From an uncultured Rhodospirillales bacterium (lineage in GTDB: Bacteria; Pseudomonadota; Alphaproteobacteria; CACIAM-22H2), in NCBI GenBank assembly GCA_937926175.1, contig CALANV010000004.1:1-64000 (forward strand): a stretch of 64,000 bases of DNA. Reading direction: 5' to 3'. The notes below the pieces were generated by a model. It saw only the letters and a list, made by a program, of their open reading frames with translations. It did not search any database and was not told the origin of the DNA. Shown piece by piece: positions 1 to 9,436 of the stretch; positions within the stretch are counted from its first letter, which is position 1; each line of letters starts with the position of its first letter. A program made the position numbers and the translations under genes.

Positions 1-130
1 CCTGGGCACCACCGCCGAATTTGTCCGGAATCATTGCCGTTTTCCCGAGAATCGCTAAGAACTTCCAAAATTAGGAACGCACATCCGCTAAGCCACTGAA
101 ATTTCAGAGCCCTAGGAGAATAATCAGGTC

Positions 131-619
131 TTGGACCGGGCGATTAAGATTCGGCTGGGGCAGACCGTCCGGGAATTCCGGAAACAGCGTGGGCTCACGC
201 AGGCACAACTCGGCAGAGCTGCGGGCGTCACGGTCTCGCAGATCTCCAACATAGAGACCGGCCACACGCCACCCTCACTCGACACACGCGTGCGGATCGC
301 ACGCGCATTGCGCGTACCGCTACCCGACATGTTCAGCTTCGATCGTACGAATGGGAACGTGCGGCAGATCTCGGCCCGCGCAAAGCTCATGGCCGTGATG
401 AACGAGACGACGCACGGGCCTGAATGGCCGCCGGCGCCGGATGTTCCGGGCCCGCAAGCATGGGAAGATCCTCAAGGCGCAAGGACTGATCTGTCCCGTT
501 GCGACGTTATCCGCGGGCCGATGCTGCAGACCTTGTCCGCTCGATCTCCTGATAGGCGGCGCCGGACGCACCGGCATCGCTGCTTCCTGCAACCCTTACC
601 GTTGGAAACGCGAATTTAA
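131..619 (+). CDS. XRE-family helix-turn-helix regulator (C-terminal part doubtful)
   Basis: Residues about 5-60 form a Cro/C1-type helix-turn-helix: LGQTVREFRKQRGLTQAQLG, then GVTVSQISNIETG, then an RVRIARALRV helix. This DNA-binding fold is typical of small transcriptional repressors. The start is TTG at 131 with AGGAGA about 11 bases upstream; a stop lies in frame at 113 and no ATG is available. After about residue 75 the sequence is Arg/Pro-rich and unlike known sensor domains, and its last 113 bases overlap the convergent channel gene. The true C-terminus may therefore be shorter or frameshifted. The target is unknown. Confidence 0.6.
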   Translation: MDRAIKIRLGQTVREFRKQRGLTQAQLGRAAGVTVSQISNIETGHTPPSLDTRVRIARALRVPLPDMFSFDRTNGNVRQISARAKLMAVMNETTHGPEWPPAPDVPGPQAWEDPQGARTDLSRCDVIRGPMLQTLSARSPDRRRRTHRHRCFLQPLPLETRI

Positions 620-2720
620 TTCCATTGGCATCGAATGCCTTCTTGATGAGTGCGTACGCCTTTCTGCGGATAACGAACTGTTCGCCAGGCTTGGTCATCA
701 TCTTCATCCCGATTTGGACCGCGAAGTCCCCGAATTCCGCGACTCCCTGCATCTTGAGGGGCTCGATGATATGGGGGGCGAACGCCGGATCGGATGCGAG
801 TTCCTGCCCGACCCGCTTGATGAGCTTCTTCGCCTTATCGATGTCAGAGTCGTAGGTTATTCCGACGACGAGCTTGTCGATGACCCAGTCGCGGCTCATG
901 TTCTGGACCGCGCCGAGAACGCCGAACGGTACGGTGTAGAGCGATCCGCGGTGGTGCCGGAGCTTCACTGAACGGAGACTGAAGGACTCGACGGTGCCTT
1001 TGTAGCTTCCACTCTGTATGTACTCGCCCACCCTGAACGCATCGTCGAGCAGGTAGAACATTCCGCTTATCACGTCGCGGACGAACGTTTGCGCGCCGAA
1101 GCCGATCGCGACGCCGACGACGCCGGCGCCGGCGAGGAGGGGGCCGATCTGCACGCCCAATGCCGACAGGGCCATCATCGCGGTCATGGCCACGATGACG
1201 ATGAAGGCGAGGTTCCGCAAGATCGGAAGAAACGTTCTCAACCGCGCCCGTCGCTGAGCATCTGCCGTGTCCGGTTTCTGTGATTCCTGGATCAGGTCGA
1301 GCTTACGATCGATCGTTGCCCTAATGGCATGCCATATGACATCTGCAAGGAGAACGAGAACGATTGCGCTGAAGATCGCGCGAATGATGCGCGTAAGCAA
1401 CGTGTCGCTGACCGCCAGCGAAAGAAGATCGACGCGCCAGATGCGAGACAGCACGACGACGGCGCCAATAATGAGGAGCGCGCGGATTCCACGTTCCAGA
1501 CACACCGCATAGACGCCAAGCCGGGTGGCATCGGCGGACGCCGGCGCGGAGGGTCGGACCAAGTGATGCACAATCCGCTCGGTCGTTCGGATCGCGGCGG
1601 GGAGTGCCAGGGCGACGACGGCCAGCCAGAACAGATTCCGGGCTTGCGCCACCCATAGCACCCAGATCAGCAGGAAATACGTCGAGAGCAGCGATGCTCT
1701 GACGATGTGACCGATCGGCCGGCGGGCGTGTGCTGGCGCGGTAACCGCGTTTTGCCCGGCGACAGGCGCGCGCCAGGCAATGTCGAGTCCGATGGCGAGC
1801 AGGCCCAGCCCAAGAACATAGGCGGTCAGCCGGACATGGGCCAATGGCATCTGCAAGGTGACAAGGAGGTTGACGGTGGTCCAGCCGAAGGCGAGCCATC
1901 CGATCAGCAGGGCGATGCGCCAATACCAAAACGAAGCCGCTTCATCGGGCATCGGAAGGATGCGAAGCCGCGAGGTTTCGTGTTCGTGATCGCCCCGCTT
2001 TGGAGGGGCGAGCAGGAATTGTGCGACCACAAGGCCACCTCGGAGCGCCAAGAACGCGACGAGATAACTCAGAACGATTTCGCGCAGTGTGGCTGGCCAA
2101 GCGTATGCGAGAAACGCACCGAGGCTGCCGACCGCGAAGACGACGAGGCGGCCCATCGCGAATGCGAGCGACAGCACGGCGGCCTGCGGCGGCCCGTGGT
2201 CTGTGTCCGCCCGTGACTCGTCTAGCCGTGTACGAAATCCGGACGTGAGACGAGCGAACAGCCATTCACATCCGAATCCAAGAAAAATGAGAGTCCCGAA
2301 GAGTAGAAGGGCACTGGCAATGCCAAACTCCTGGAGCTCGTCGACCAGAGCCCGACGTATCCGTTCAAGCTCCAGGTGTAACGTGGGAAGAGCAGATGCA
2401 AGATCCTTGAAATGCTGCCGTATCGCGGCAAGGCGGTCCACCAGGAACTGAGATGCCGACTGTCCGACTGGAGCCATCGGCGAAACGTCGGGGCGGCTGT
2501 CATTCTGGCGCTGGGTCGCGAGCCATTCCCGGACAACCGGGTCATCGATGAGCTTGAGAAGCTCGACGACCTGCGGCGGCGGCTCTTGTGGCGATTCGGC
2601 GGTCTTTTCCGAGGTTAGGCCGGCAGCAGGGGCGGCGACGGTCGGGGCAGGTTCCGTCGCAAGATGAAGAGCGCCGAGAACGCCGGCGAGTAGCCAGAGA
2701 ACGCGATGTCCTGGCCGCAT
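507..2720 (-). CDS. MscS-family mechanosensitive ion channel
   Basis: A 737-residue inner-membrane protein. It has an N-terminal signal peptide (cleavage near residue 29), a periplasmic segment of about 100 residues, several hydrophobic helices between about 135 and 450, and a C-terminal MscS core. The pore helix and beta domain are recognisable in GVVGVAIGFGAQTFVRDVIS followed by FYLLDDAFRVGEYI and LRHHRGSLYTVPFG. MscS channels open under membrane tension and release osmolytes in hypo-osmotic shock. The length puts it with the large multi-TM MscS homologues (YbdG/YnaI/MscK-like), not the small E. coli MscS. It starts at ATG 2720 with GGAAGAG upstream. It lies 25 bases after the small exported protein gene and may be co-transcribed with it. 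Confidence 0.9.
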   Translation of the reverse strand: MRPGHRVLWLLAGVLGALHLATEPAPTVAAPAAGLTSEKTAESPQEPPPQVVELLKLIDDPVVREWLATQRQNDSRPDVSPMAPVGQSASQFLVDRLAAIRQHFKDLASALPTLHLELERIRRALVDELQEFGIASALLLFGTLIFLGFGCEWLFARLTSGFRTRLDESRADTDHGPPQAAVLSLAFAMGRLVVFAVGSLGAFLAYAWPATLREIVLSYLVAFLALRGGLVVAQFLLAPPKRGDHEHETSRLRILPMPDEAASFWYWRIALLIGWLAFGWTTVNLLVTLQMPLAHVRLTAYVLGLGLLAIGLDIAWRAPVAGQNAVTAPAHARRPIGHIVRASLLSTYFLLIWVLWVAQARNLFWLAVVALALPAAIRTTERIVHHLVRPSAPASADATRLGVYAVCLERGIRALLIIGAVVVLSRIWRVDLLSLAVSDTLLTRIIRAIFSAIVLVLLADVIWHAIRATIDRKLDLIQESQKPDTADAQRRARLRTFLPILRNLAFIVIVAMTAMMALSALGVQIGPLLAGAGVVGVAIGFGAQTFVRDVISGMFYLLDDAFRVGEYIQSGSYKGTVESFSLRSVKLRHHRGSLYTVPFGVLGAVQNMSRDWVIDKLVVGITYDSDIDKAKKLIKRVGQELASDPAFAPHIIEPLKMQGVAEFGDFAVQIGMKMMTKPGEQFVIRRKAYALIKKAFDANGIKFAFPTVRVAGSSDAGASGAAYQEIERTRSAASARG

Positions 2721-2745
2721 GTAGGCTCTTCCGTTGAGATCGCCA

Positions 2746-3105
2746 TCAGAGAATCTTCCATTGACCGTCGCCAGTGCGGCAGCGGTTCAAGACGAACTCG
2801 ATCGGCTTCGCAACACCCTGGATCTCGAGCCTGTGACGGAGAGTCCGGCATGGCAGGCCCTGATGTTCCCGGACGCCGATAAGCGCGACGGTTCCGTGGT
2901 TGCCAGTGCTCGGGTTGTTCCAGGACTCGGATGCGCCAATCTGCGGTGCGGGCGCTTGATAAAGTTTGGCCGACGCCTGCTCGGCCAATTGCCTGTCTTC
3001 CGCTGTCAGTCGATCCACCGAGTGGTGGCCGAACGGGTTTATCTGTGCTGCCGCGGCGGAAGCGATGAAGACGAGACTTGCAGTGATCACGTTCGTCTTG
3101 CGCAT
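2746..3105 (-). CDS. small exported protein with 17-kDa surface-antigen-like domain
   Basis: A 119-residue protein starting at MRKTN; GGAG sits 7 bases upstream of ATG 3105, favouring it over the ATG four codons earlier. Residues 1-18 are a signal peptide ending in ASAAAA. The C-terminal half has the pattern W-N-P-STGNHGTV, a pair of conserved cysteines (GLPCRTLRH and LNRCRTGDGQW) and a GxW ending, as in the Rickettsia 17-kDa antigen/RT0821 family of envelope proteins. Unlike classical members it has no obvious lipobox cysteine. Function unknown; probably periplasmic or outer-membrane associated. It precedes the MscS gene on the same strand. Confidence 0.6.
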   Translation of the reverse strand: MRKTNVITASLVFIASAAAAQINPFGHHSVDRLTAEDRQLAEQASAKLYQAPAPQIGASESWNNPSTGNHGTVALIGVREHQGLPCRTLRHRLEIQGVAKPIEFVLNRCRTGDGQWKIL

Positions 3106-3117
3106 GGCCTGCTCCAC

Positions 3118-4098
3118 CCGGATCTCGCGGTGCGACGAGATTCATCCTCGCGCTTCCGGCGTGGAATAACAAGGTCATCCTTTCGCTTTACGGGTTGGAA
3201 TACGGAAAACGCCCAAGCCTTCTGAAATGAAGACAAGTACATCGGCACCGAGACCCCCTTGGGCAGCAGGGCTTCTATTTGACCGTATGCGGCTCAAGGT
3301 AGGGCCGCTTGCCGTCAGCCGGTCGTCATGCCGCTCGCAGACAGCAACCCGCACACGGCATGACGGTATGCCAGTGTCAGTGGCGTGAAGCACGTCCCGT
3401 CCCAGTCTCCTCCCAATGGCAGGCGCTGCCGTATCGGCGGCCAAGCCGATAATGGCCGGATGTACTGCGCGAAATGGTCTTCAAGACGCTCCGGATGTTC
3501 TCCAAACTCAGCTAAAGAGCGCGGCCGACTGCTGATACCCGTCACGCTCTTGTTCCCGACAGCGTCTTGCAAGTTTCCGCATTTGGACTCGGCCAAAATC
3601 GCCATGGTCGGCCGAAATCGTCAGTGCATTCACCTTGTCCACCCGCGCTGCACCCGGTAGCGTCGAATCGGCCGAGCAAGCTAGTTGCGATTGCGATCAG
3701 ACAGACGCTAGGTGTGACGCCATATCGCAATCCGGGGAGGACGGGGCGATGAGCGTCGCCCTGATTGAGCCGGGTTGAGTCGACATTCTTGCGAAAGACG
3801 ACCTCGGTCGCCCCGACGGCACTCGTTGCGATCGTGTACGACACTGGGACCCGGATTGCCTTCTCGATCGGGGCGTCGATATATGCCTTCGCCTCGTCCC
3901 GGTTATCCGGTTATCGGACACAGGTCCGCTATGCCGCTTCATTTGCACGGCGACCCACGACTGGTCGCCTTGTATCACGGCCGCGTTTTCCGCGCTTGTC
4001 GTCGTCCAGTTCAGGACCGGCAGTCCGTGGCTGCAGTACAGCTTTTCTCTCCTTGGAACGGGAGCGCTACCGCAAAGCGTCGCAGCTGGAGGCCGCCA
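3118..4098. other. intergenic stretch without a recognisable gene
   Basis: About 980 bases between the small exported protein (minus strand) and the outer-membrane protein (plus strand). Open frames of 60-117 codons exist on both strands, but none has a ribosome-binding site with a plausible domain, and their composition is Arg/Ser-rich like out-of-frame translation. The base composition is slightly less GC-rich than the flanks. It could hold decayed coding sequence or a small RNA; I see no structure that proves either. Confidence 0.4.
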
Positions 4099-4956
4099 AT
4101 GCGTTCACGACTTTATAGCCTAGCCCTCATCGTAATTACGCTCGTCGCGACGGCGGAAGATCCGCGTGCCCAGAGCGCGCCGGGACAGCCGTCGCCTGAG
4201 CGGACCGGCGCGGATCTCGCCAAGCAGTCGCAGAATCCCATCGCCAACCTGATCAGCCTGCCGATCCAGAACAACACGTACTTCGGCGTCGGCCCGGACG
4301 ACAGGACGGCGAACGTCCTCAACATCCAGCCCGTCCTTCCCATCAAGCTTGGCGGGTGGAACATGATCAACCGTGCGATTCTGCCCTTGATCCATGTCGA
4401 GGACCTGACCAGCGGCCTCGATGTGCTGCCGCAGGGCGCCGATGCCGGCTCGCGTTTCGGGCTGGGCGACATCAATTACACGGCGTTCTTCTCGCCACCC
4501 TCCAGCGGCGGGTTCACTTGGGGCATCGGCCCCTCGATCAACATTCCGACCGCGACGAACAGGGCGATCGGCACCGAGAAGTGGAGCCTGGGGCCGTCTG
4601 CCGTGGTTGTCTTCTCGCCCGGAAAGTGGGTTCTAGGCGGTCTGGTGCGCCAGCTCTGGTCATTCGCGGGCGACGACGACCGGCAGGACGTCAACCAGGC
4701 CATACTGCAGCCAATCATCAACTACAATCTGGAGGACGGCTGGGCCCTCGTGAGCTCGCCGATCATCGCTGCGAACTGGCAGGCCGACTCGGATGACCGC
4801 TGGACCATTCCGGTCGGCGGCGGCGTCAGCAAGCTGTTCACCGTCGGCGCGCAGCCCGTCACGGCGACGGCCCAGGTCTACTACAACGTCGAGCGGCCGG
4901 ATTTCGCGCCGGACTGGCAGCTCCGCATCGGCATCTCCTTCCTGTTTCCGAAATGA
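4099..4956 (+). CDS. outer-membrane beta-barrel protein (neuromedin-U-like transporter family)
   Basis: A 285-residue exported protein. ATG 4099 is chosen because GGAGG lies 6 bases upstream and a signal peptide follows (cleavage near residue 24, DPRAQS). The mature part alternates hydrophobic and polar residues as in a beta-barrel, with motifs such as QNPIANLISLPIQNNTYFGV, RFGLGDINYTAFFSP and WGIGPSINIPTATN, and it ends in the aromatic-containing LRIGISFLFPK expected for Bam insertion. This matches the family labelled neuromedin U/putative transporter in proteobacteria. Substrate unknown. The reading frame is open further upstream to 3775, but that part is not protein-like. Confidence 0.75.
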   Translation: MRSRLYSLALIVITLVATAEDPRAQSAPGQPSPERTGADLAKQSQNPIANLISLPIQNNTYFGVGPDDRTANVLNIQPVLPIKLGGWNMINRAILPLIHVEDLTSGLDVLPQGADAGSRFGLGDINYTAFFSPPSSGGFTWGIGPSINIPTATNRAIGTEKWSLGPSAVVVFSPGKWVLGGLVRQLWSFAGDDDRQDVNQAILQPIINYNLEDGWALVSSPIIAANWQADSDDRWTIPVGGGVSKLFTVGAQPVTATAQVYYNVERPDFAPDWQLRIGISFLFPK

Positions 4957-4968
4957 GGGAGGGACGCG

Positions 4969-5298
4969 ATGGTATATGCATGGCCCCGTGCAGACTGGCG
5001 GCGGCTCGTGCTCGCGTCGGCAATAGCGGGCGTCACCATGGGCACCGGCAAGGCTGAGGCGCAGATCGAGACGAGTACGGGTCGGATTCTTCGGTTCCGC
5101 TTACCTGCACGTCGATCGAACGTGCGTTCCGTTGTCGCCAGCCTTTGGAAACCCGGTCGCATTCCTCTCGCAAATGCTCGCGAGCATGCCGAGCGCGATC
5201 GGGATCAGGATCAGGAACTGCTGCCTGCGCATCTTCGTCAACGCGATGGATTCAAACCACGTTGGCAACTTTCGGTGGCGAGGCCGCTGCTGACATGA
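4969..5298 (+). pseudogene. possible remnant of a secreted protein
   Basis: The frame starts at ATG 4969, 12 bases after the barrel gene. Its first 33 residues look like a signal peptide (positively charged start, hydrophobic core, GKAEAQ cleavage site). Beyond residue 40 the composition becomes Arg-rich and unlike a mature secreted protein, which suggests a frameshift or a truncated gene. I could not identify the original family. Confidence 0.25.
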
Positions 5299-5354
5299 AC
5301 CGACGGCGGCAGGTATCATGTCCCTCCGTCACCGAGGATTGGCAGGGACGTCTC

Positions 5355-5987
5355 ATGAACAAGGAGCTCGTCTTCTACACGAATCCGCAGTCGCGCGGCG
5401 TCGTTGTGCATTGGATGCTCGAGGAGATCGGTTGTCCCTACACGCTCAAGGTGCTCGAGTACGGGACCACCATGAAGGCGCCGGACTATCTTTCCATCAA
5501 CCCCATGGGGAAGGTGCCGGCGATCCGTCACGGCGACGACGTGGTGACCGAAACGGCCGCCATCTGCGCCTATCTTGCCGACGCGTTTCCTGAAGCCGGG
5601 CTTGCCCCGGAGCCCGCGCAGCGCGGCACCTATTACCGTTGGCTGTTCTTCGCGGCGGGATGCATGGAACCGGCAATGAACAACCATGCCGTCGGCTGGG
5701 ATCCCGCGCCCGACATGCAGGGGCGTTTCGGCTACGGCTCGTTCGAGCGTACCATCGACACGCTGGCGACGTGGCTCAAGGACCGCCGCTTCATTGCCGG
5801 CGACAAGTTCACCGCGGTCGACGTGTACGTGGCTTCGCTCCTCGGCTTCGGTATGAGATTCAACGTCATTCCCAAGCGGCCCGAATTCGAGGTTTATGTC
5901 GAGCCGCTGCTGGCCCGGCCCGCACGTCGGCGAGTCGAGGAGCAGACGCAGAAGCTTCTGGCACAGAAGGCATCCGCGGCAACGTAA
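5355..5987 (+). CDS. glutathione S-transferase family protein
   Basis: A 210-residue cytosolic protein. The N-terminal thioredoxin-like domain has the GST pattern: YTNPQSRGVVVHWMLEE (Ser/Arg near the catalytic position), NPMGKVPAIRHGDDVVTETAAI containing the cis-proline VPA and the E-T-A/S glutathione-binding turn. The all-helical C-terminal domain contains the FTAVDVYVAS folding motif (N-capping box with Asp). The ATG at 5355 begins the domain directly. GSTs conjugate glutathione to electrophiles or act as peroxidases; the substrate here is unknown. It stands alone between the barrel protein and nnrS (convergent). Confidence 0.88.
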   Translation: MNKELVFYTNPQSRGVVVHWMLEEIGCPYTLKVLEYGTTMKAPDYLSINPMGKVPAIRHGDDVVTETAAICAYLADAFPEAGLAPEPAQRGTYYRWLFFAAGCMEPAMNNHAVGWDPAPDMQGRFGYGSFERTIDTLATWLKDRRFIAGDKFTAVDVYVASLLGFGMRFNVIPKRPEFEVYVEPLLARPARRRVEEQTQKLLAQKASAAT

Positions 5988-6158
5988 GAGCCGCTTGCTT
6001 GTCAGATGCCAACGTAACGGCCGGGGCGGACGGCTATTGTTCCGCGCAGCATACGGCCGACGTCGTGGGCGAAACGGCATGCGACAGGGTAGCTTCCGGG
6101 GCGCGTTGGCCGTGATCCGTATGATCACGGCCAGCGGGTCGTCCCACGTGAGCGGGGG

Positions 6159-7310
6159 TCAGCCCGGCAGCCCGTCGACGCGCGGGCGCGTCAGGATCGG
6201 CCAATAGATCACCGCGAACAGAGCGTAGCCGAGCGACCACAGCGCGCCGGCGACGATCAGCGCGGCACCGGACGGTACGAGGACGCGCAGGACGGCCCCG
6301 GCGATCACCAGTGCGTAGGCGAGCACGGTGCCGCGCGAGACCACGAGCGGAAGCCCGGCATGGCCGAGCGCCGCGCGCGAGGCGACCGCCAGGATCATGG
6401 TCCCGATCGCACCGGCAGTGAGCGCGTGGAGCGCCGCGCCATGCGGAATCCAAGGGCCGAGATTGGCAATTCCCGTGAGGAGAAATCCGATCGGGACCCA
6501 GGCGTATCCGACGTGCAGGATCCAAACGATCGGCATGCCGAACGTCCGGAACGTCTGCCACCCGGCCATGCGGACCAGGAGGAGGGCACCGGCGACGAGT
6601 GCGGCGACGCCGGCTGCCGGCGAGTAGGGCAGAAAGAGCTCGGCCGCGACCACGAGGATCACGGAGGGAACGGCCAGGACGTCGAGCCATCGCGGCGTCG
6701 TGCATCGGATGTTGTTGCGCAAGGCGAGGCGCAGCGCGTTCTGCGTGAACGCCGGCACGATACGGCCGCCGATGAGCGCGATGAGGGCGGCGATCAGATA
6801 GACCGCCGCGTGCAGTGCGGTGCCCGGATCACCGAAATGGTAGAACGCATTGAGGCCGGCGAGCCCGAACAGCATCGCGGGAACCTGATAGTTCCGTGCG
6901 TTCCGAGCGCGCACGATGTCGACGAGAATGAACGAGGCGAAGACAGGCAGATACAGAAGGTCGATCCACGTCGCCACATCCGCCGCCATGGCGATGCGGC
7001 CGGCCAGCCAGAGCAGCAGCAATCCGGCAAGCAGCGGTCCGTGGATCACTGGGCCGCCGGTCCATTTCGGGACCGCCGCCATGAGGAAGCCCGAGATCGC
7101 GGCGACGGCGAAACCGAACACCATTTCGTGGCCATGCCATGCCGCGGTGAGCGGCAGCAGGCCGACATAGGCGCTGCCCCACAAGGCCAATCCCAGGGCG
7201 GCGTAAAGGCCGGCTGCAAGAAAGAACGGCCTGTGTCCGGCGGCGAGCACGGCCGGTCCGCGATAGGGACGGGCGGGCTCGCGAATGTCGAGCACGATAC
7301 GGCTCGTCAT
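6159..7310 (-). CDS. nnrS: NnrS, haem/copper membrane protein of NO stress
   Basis: A 383-residue protein with about 12 transmembrane helices. It carries NnrS signatures: AGHRPFFLAAGLYAAL near the N-terminus, WHGHEMVFGFAVAAISGFL, AVPKWTGG, GGRIVPAFTQNAL, and LHALTAGAIGTMILAVASRAALGHAG near the C-terminus; the conserved histidines are candidate metal ligands. NnrS is known from denitrifiers and from Vibrio cholerae, where it protects against NO and limits iron-nitrosyl formation. The start ATG 7310 lies about 29 bases after the transcription start predicted from the inverted repeat at 7374-7387. It is transcribed away from the regulator and nirK. Confidence 0.92.
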   Translation of the reverse strand: MTSRIVLDIREPARPYRGPAVLAAGHRPFFLAAGLYAALGLALWGSAYVGLLPLTAAWHGHEMVFGFAVAAISGFLMAAVPKWTGGPVIHGPLLAGLLLLWLAGRIAMAADVATWIDLLYLPVFASFILVDIVRARNARNYQVPAMLFGLAGLNAFYHFGDPGTALHAAVYLIAALIALIGGRIVPAFTQNALRLALRNNIRCTTPRWLDVLAVPSVILVVAAELFLPYSPAAGVAALVAGALLLVRMAGWQTFRTFGMPIVWILHVGYAWVPIGFLLTGIANLGPWIPHGAALHALTAGAIGTMILAVASRAALGHAGLPLVVSRGTVLAYALVIAGAVLRVLVPSGAALIVAGALWSLGYALFAVIYWPILTRPRVDGLPG

Positions 7311-7373
7311 GAGCTGGATCTTTTCCTTACAGGATTTCGAACTCGAGCTTGCCGGCCGGCGGGTCACCCGTCT

Positions 7374-7387
7374 TTGCGCCGGCGCAA
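7374..7387 (-). promoter_or_regulatory. NnrR-type operator upstream of nnrS
   Basis: TTGCG-CCGG-CGCAA, a perfect inverted repeat embedded in TTTGCGCCGGCGCAAG. The centre (7380.5) lies 70.5 bases upstream of the nnrS ATG; with class-II spacing (-41.5) transcription would start near 7339. The half-site is identical to the boxes before nirK and the DUF59 gene. Confidence 0.7.
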
Positions 7388-7474
7388 GCTCGTATTGCCG
7401 CGGCAGTACGCCGAACCCGGTCGCCGGCGCACCCCCAGGCACCGGACATCCTTGGTGTGCCTTTCCTGCGAGGG

Positions 7475-8179
7475 TTATTCCGGCAGATCCTCGGCGATCT
7501 TGACGAGCGCGTGCGGCGTCCGAATCACGACGTGCTGTCGTGCCGCGTCGACGATTCCCTCGTTTTCCCAGGCGCTCAGGATCCGGCTGACGGTGTAGAG
7601 CGTCGTGCCGGTCATCTCCGCGATGTCCTGGCGCGACAACGGGATGTCGATCGCGATGCCATGCTCCGTCCGCTTGCCGGCCTCGCGCGCGAGTCGCAGC
7701 AGCGTACGCGCCACGCGCCGTTCGACCCGTTCCGTCGCCATTTCGCGCAGACGCGCGTGCGCTTCCTGCACTCTGTCGCCCATCGTGCGCAGGACGCGCG
7801 CACCGAACTTGGGATGACGTTCGATCAGCTCGCTGGCGCGGTTCGCCTGCCAGGCGAGCACGACGCTGTCCACGACCGCGCTCGCCGTGCCGGGGTACGA
7901 CGACTGACCGCTGACCGCGACGCAGCCGAACATCTCGCCGGGTCCGATGTAGCGAAGAGTGACCTGTTGTCCGTCGGCGGTCACCTGCGTGACTTTCAGA
8001 CGTCCGTCCGCAAGCACGAAGAAGGCGCGCGCCGGGTCACCCTGTTCGAACAGGGCGGCACCTTTTTCCAGGTGGCGGATCTGTGCGACGTTGACCAGGT
8101 CGTCGACGTCTCCGGCCGGCAGGTCGACGAAGATCGCGAGTTCCTTGAGACGCGCACGGTCGAATTGCTCCCTAGCCAT
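7475..8179 (-). CDS. nnrR: Crp/Fnr-family regulator, NnrR/Dnr type
   Basis: A 234-residue regulator with an N-terminal cyclic-nucleotide-binding-like domain (residues about 13-130, GAALFEQGDPARAFFVLADG and GPGEMFG) and a C-terminal winged helix-turn-helix (about 182-203, LSRQDIAEMTGTTLYTVSRI). It lacks the N-terminal cysteine cluster of oxygen-sensing FNR; its only cysteine is near residue 86. That is expected for NO-responsive NNR/DNR/NnrR proteins. The recognition helix reads YTVSR (195-199) in place of the usual E-[TS]-V-S-R. ATG 8179 is preferred to the TTG two codons earlier because AGGAG sits 7 bases upstream. It is divergent from nirK. NO sensing is inferred from context. Confidence 0.85.
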   Translation of the reverse strand: MAREQFDRARLKELAIFVDLPAGDVDDLVNVAQIRHLEKGAALFEQGDPARAFFVLADGRLKVTQVTADGQQVTLRYIGPGEMFGCVAVSGQSSYPGTASAVVDSVVLAWQANRASELIERHPKFGARVLRTMGDRVQEAHARLREMATERVERRVARTLLRLAREAGKRTEHGIAIDIPLSRQDIAEMTGTTLYTVSRILSAWENEGIVDAARQHVVIRTPHALVKIAEDLPE

Positions 8180-8290
8180 CGCCAAGCTCCTTTCGTCGGA
8201 CGGAGACTAACAGAAGCCGGCACTTTCGGGGATGGCGTCCGTTGCACCAGCCGCGGCATCCCGTCGCACCCCACCGATTCCGCCGCATGT

Positions 8291-8304
8291 TTGCGCAGTC
8301 GCAA
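8291..8304 (+). promoter_or_regulatory. NnrR-type operator between nnrR and nirK
   Basis: TTGCG-CAGT-CGCAA, a perfect inverted repeat within the 16-bp palindrome TTTGCGCAGTCGCAAA. Its centre at 8297.5 predicts a nirK transcript starting near 8339, 24 bases before the ATG and just ahead of the AAGGAG site. On the other strand the same box would give a start near 8256 for the regulator, so autoregulation is possible. Confidence 0.75.
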
Positions 8305-8362
8305 ATTTCCCGCCGAGGGGCAGAGCTACATCCAAGGTGTGAGATTTGAGAAGGAGCCATCC

Positions 8363-9430
8363 ATGCTCACGCGTAAACCCAACACCCTCCGCAAGGCCGT
8401 GATTGGTGGCGTCAGCGCCATCGCGCTCATCGCGTTCGCCGAACCGGGGTTCGCCATGGGCACGCACGATGCGCCGCCGCCGAGCGCGACCGATGCGGCC
8501 GTCAACAGCATCATCCGTCATCCCACGGATCTGCCGCCGCCGCTCGCAAAGCGTGGGCCGCAGCGGGTGCGCGTCGATCTTGAGACGGTGGAGGTCGAAG
8601 GCCAGCTCGACGATGGCACGACCTACAGGTACTGGACCTTCAACGGGAAGGTCCCGGGGCCGTTCGTGCGCGTGCGCGTCGGCGACACCGTCGAGGTGCG
8701 GCTCAAGAACCGCGAAGACAGCATGATGATGCACAACGTCGACTTTCATGCCGTCACCGGCCCCGGCGGCGGCGCAAAGGCGACGGAAGCAATGCCGGGC
8801 GAGCACAAGGGCTTCACCTTCAAGGCACTCAACCCGGGGCTCTACGTCTATCACTGCGCGACGGCGCCGGTGGCACAGCACATCGCCAACGGCATGTACG
8901 GCCTGATCCTGGTCGAGCCCGAGGACGGGCTGCCCAAGGTGGACCGCGAGTTCTATGTGATGCAGGGCGAGATCTACACCGAGGAGAAGATCGGCACGAA
9001 AGGCATGCTCACCGAGAGCTATGACAAGCTCATCGACGAGAAGCCCGAGTTCTTCGTCTTCAACGGCTCGGTGGCGGGACTGAGGGGTGACAACGCCCTC
9101 AAGGCCAATGTCGGCGAGACGGTGCGGATCTACTTCGGTGTGGGCGGACCGAACTTCACCTCTTCCTTCCACGTGATCGGCGAGATCTTCGACAAGGTCT
9201 ATCCGATGGCCGCCACGTCCAAGCCGCTGGAGAACGTCCAGACCGTCACCGTGCCGCCCGGCGGAGCGGGGATCGTGGAATTCAAGCTCGAGGTGCCGGG
9301 CACGTACGTCCTGGTCGACCACGCGCTGTCCCGCCTCCACAAGGGCCTCGTCGGATACCTTCAGGTCGAAGGGCCGGAGAAGCCGAGGATCTTCAAGGAC
9401 AGCATCGATCCGCAGACGGCGATGCGCTGA
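8363..9430 (+). CDS. nirK: copper-containing nitrite reductase NirK (class I)
   Basis: A 355-residue periplasmic enzyme reducing nitrite to NO. ATG 8363 follows AAGGAG by 7 bases. Residues 1-31 are a Sec signal peptide without twin arginines. Two cupredoxin domains are present with all copper ligands: type-1 Cu H124, C165, H173, M178 (motifs MMHNVDFH and YHCATAPVAQHIANGM); type-2 Cu H129, H164, H320 (LVDHALSR); catalytic D127 and H270 (SSFHVIGEIFDKVY). The length and the type-1 loop are those of class I alphaproteobacterial NirK. It has its own promoter box and is followed by a strong terminator, so it is probably monocistronic. No nirV is adjacent. Confidence 0.98.
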   Translation: MLTRKPNTLRKAVIGGVSAIALIAFAEPGFAMGTHDAPPPSATDAAVNSIIRHPTDLPPPLAKRGPQRVRVDLETVEVEGQLDDGTTYRYWTFNGKVPGPFVRVRVGDTVEVRLKNREDSMMMHNVDFHAVTGPGGGAKATEAMPGEHKGFTFKALNPGLYVYHCATAPVAQHIANGMYGLILVEPEDGLPKVDREFYVMQGEIYTEEKIGTKGMLTESYDKLIDEKPEFFVFNGSVAGLRGDNALKANVGETVRIYFGVGGPNFTSSFHVIGEIFDKVYPMAATSKPLENVQTVTVPPGGAGIVEFKLEVPGTYVLVDHALSRLHKGLVGYLQVEGPEKPRIFKDSIDPQTAMR

Positions 9431-9436
9431 CGCAAG

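Noticed and set aside
3175..4098. Several 60-117 codon frames in the large intergenic stretch
   Set aside because: No ribosome-binding site, domain or hydrophobic pattern supports any of them.
7475..8179. Oxygen-sensing FNR as the master of the low-oxygen boxes
   Set aside because: It has only one cysteine, near residue 86, and no N-terminal cluster; its own operators are of the TTGCG type, so it is unlikely to be the FNR that reads TTGAT boxes.
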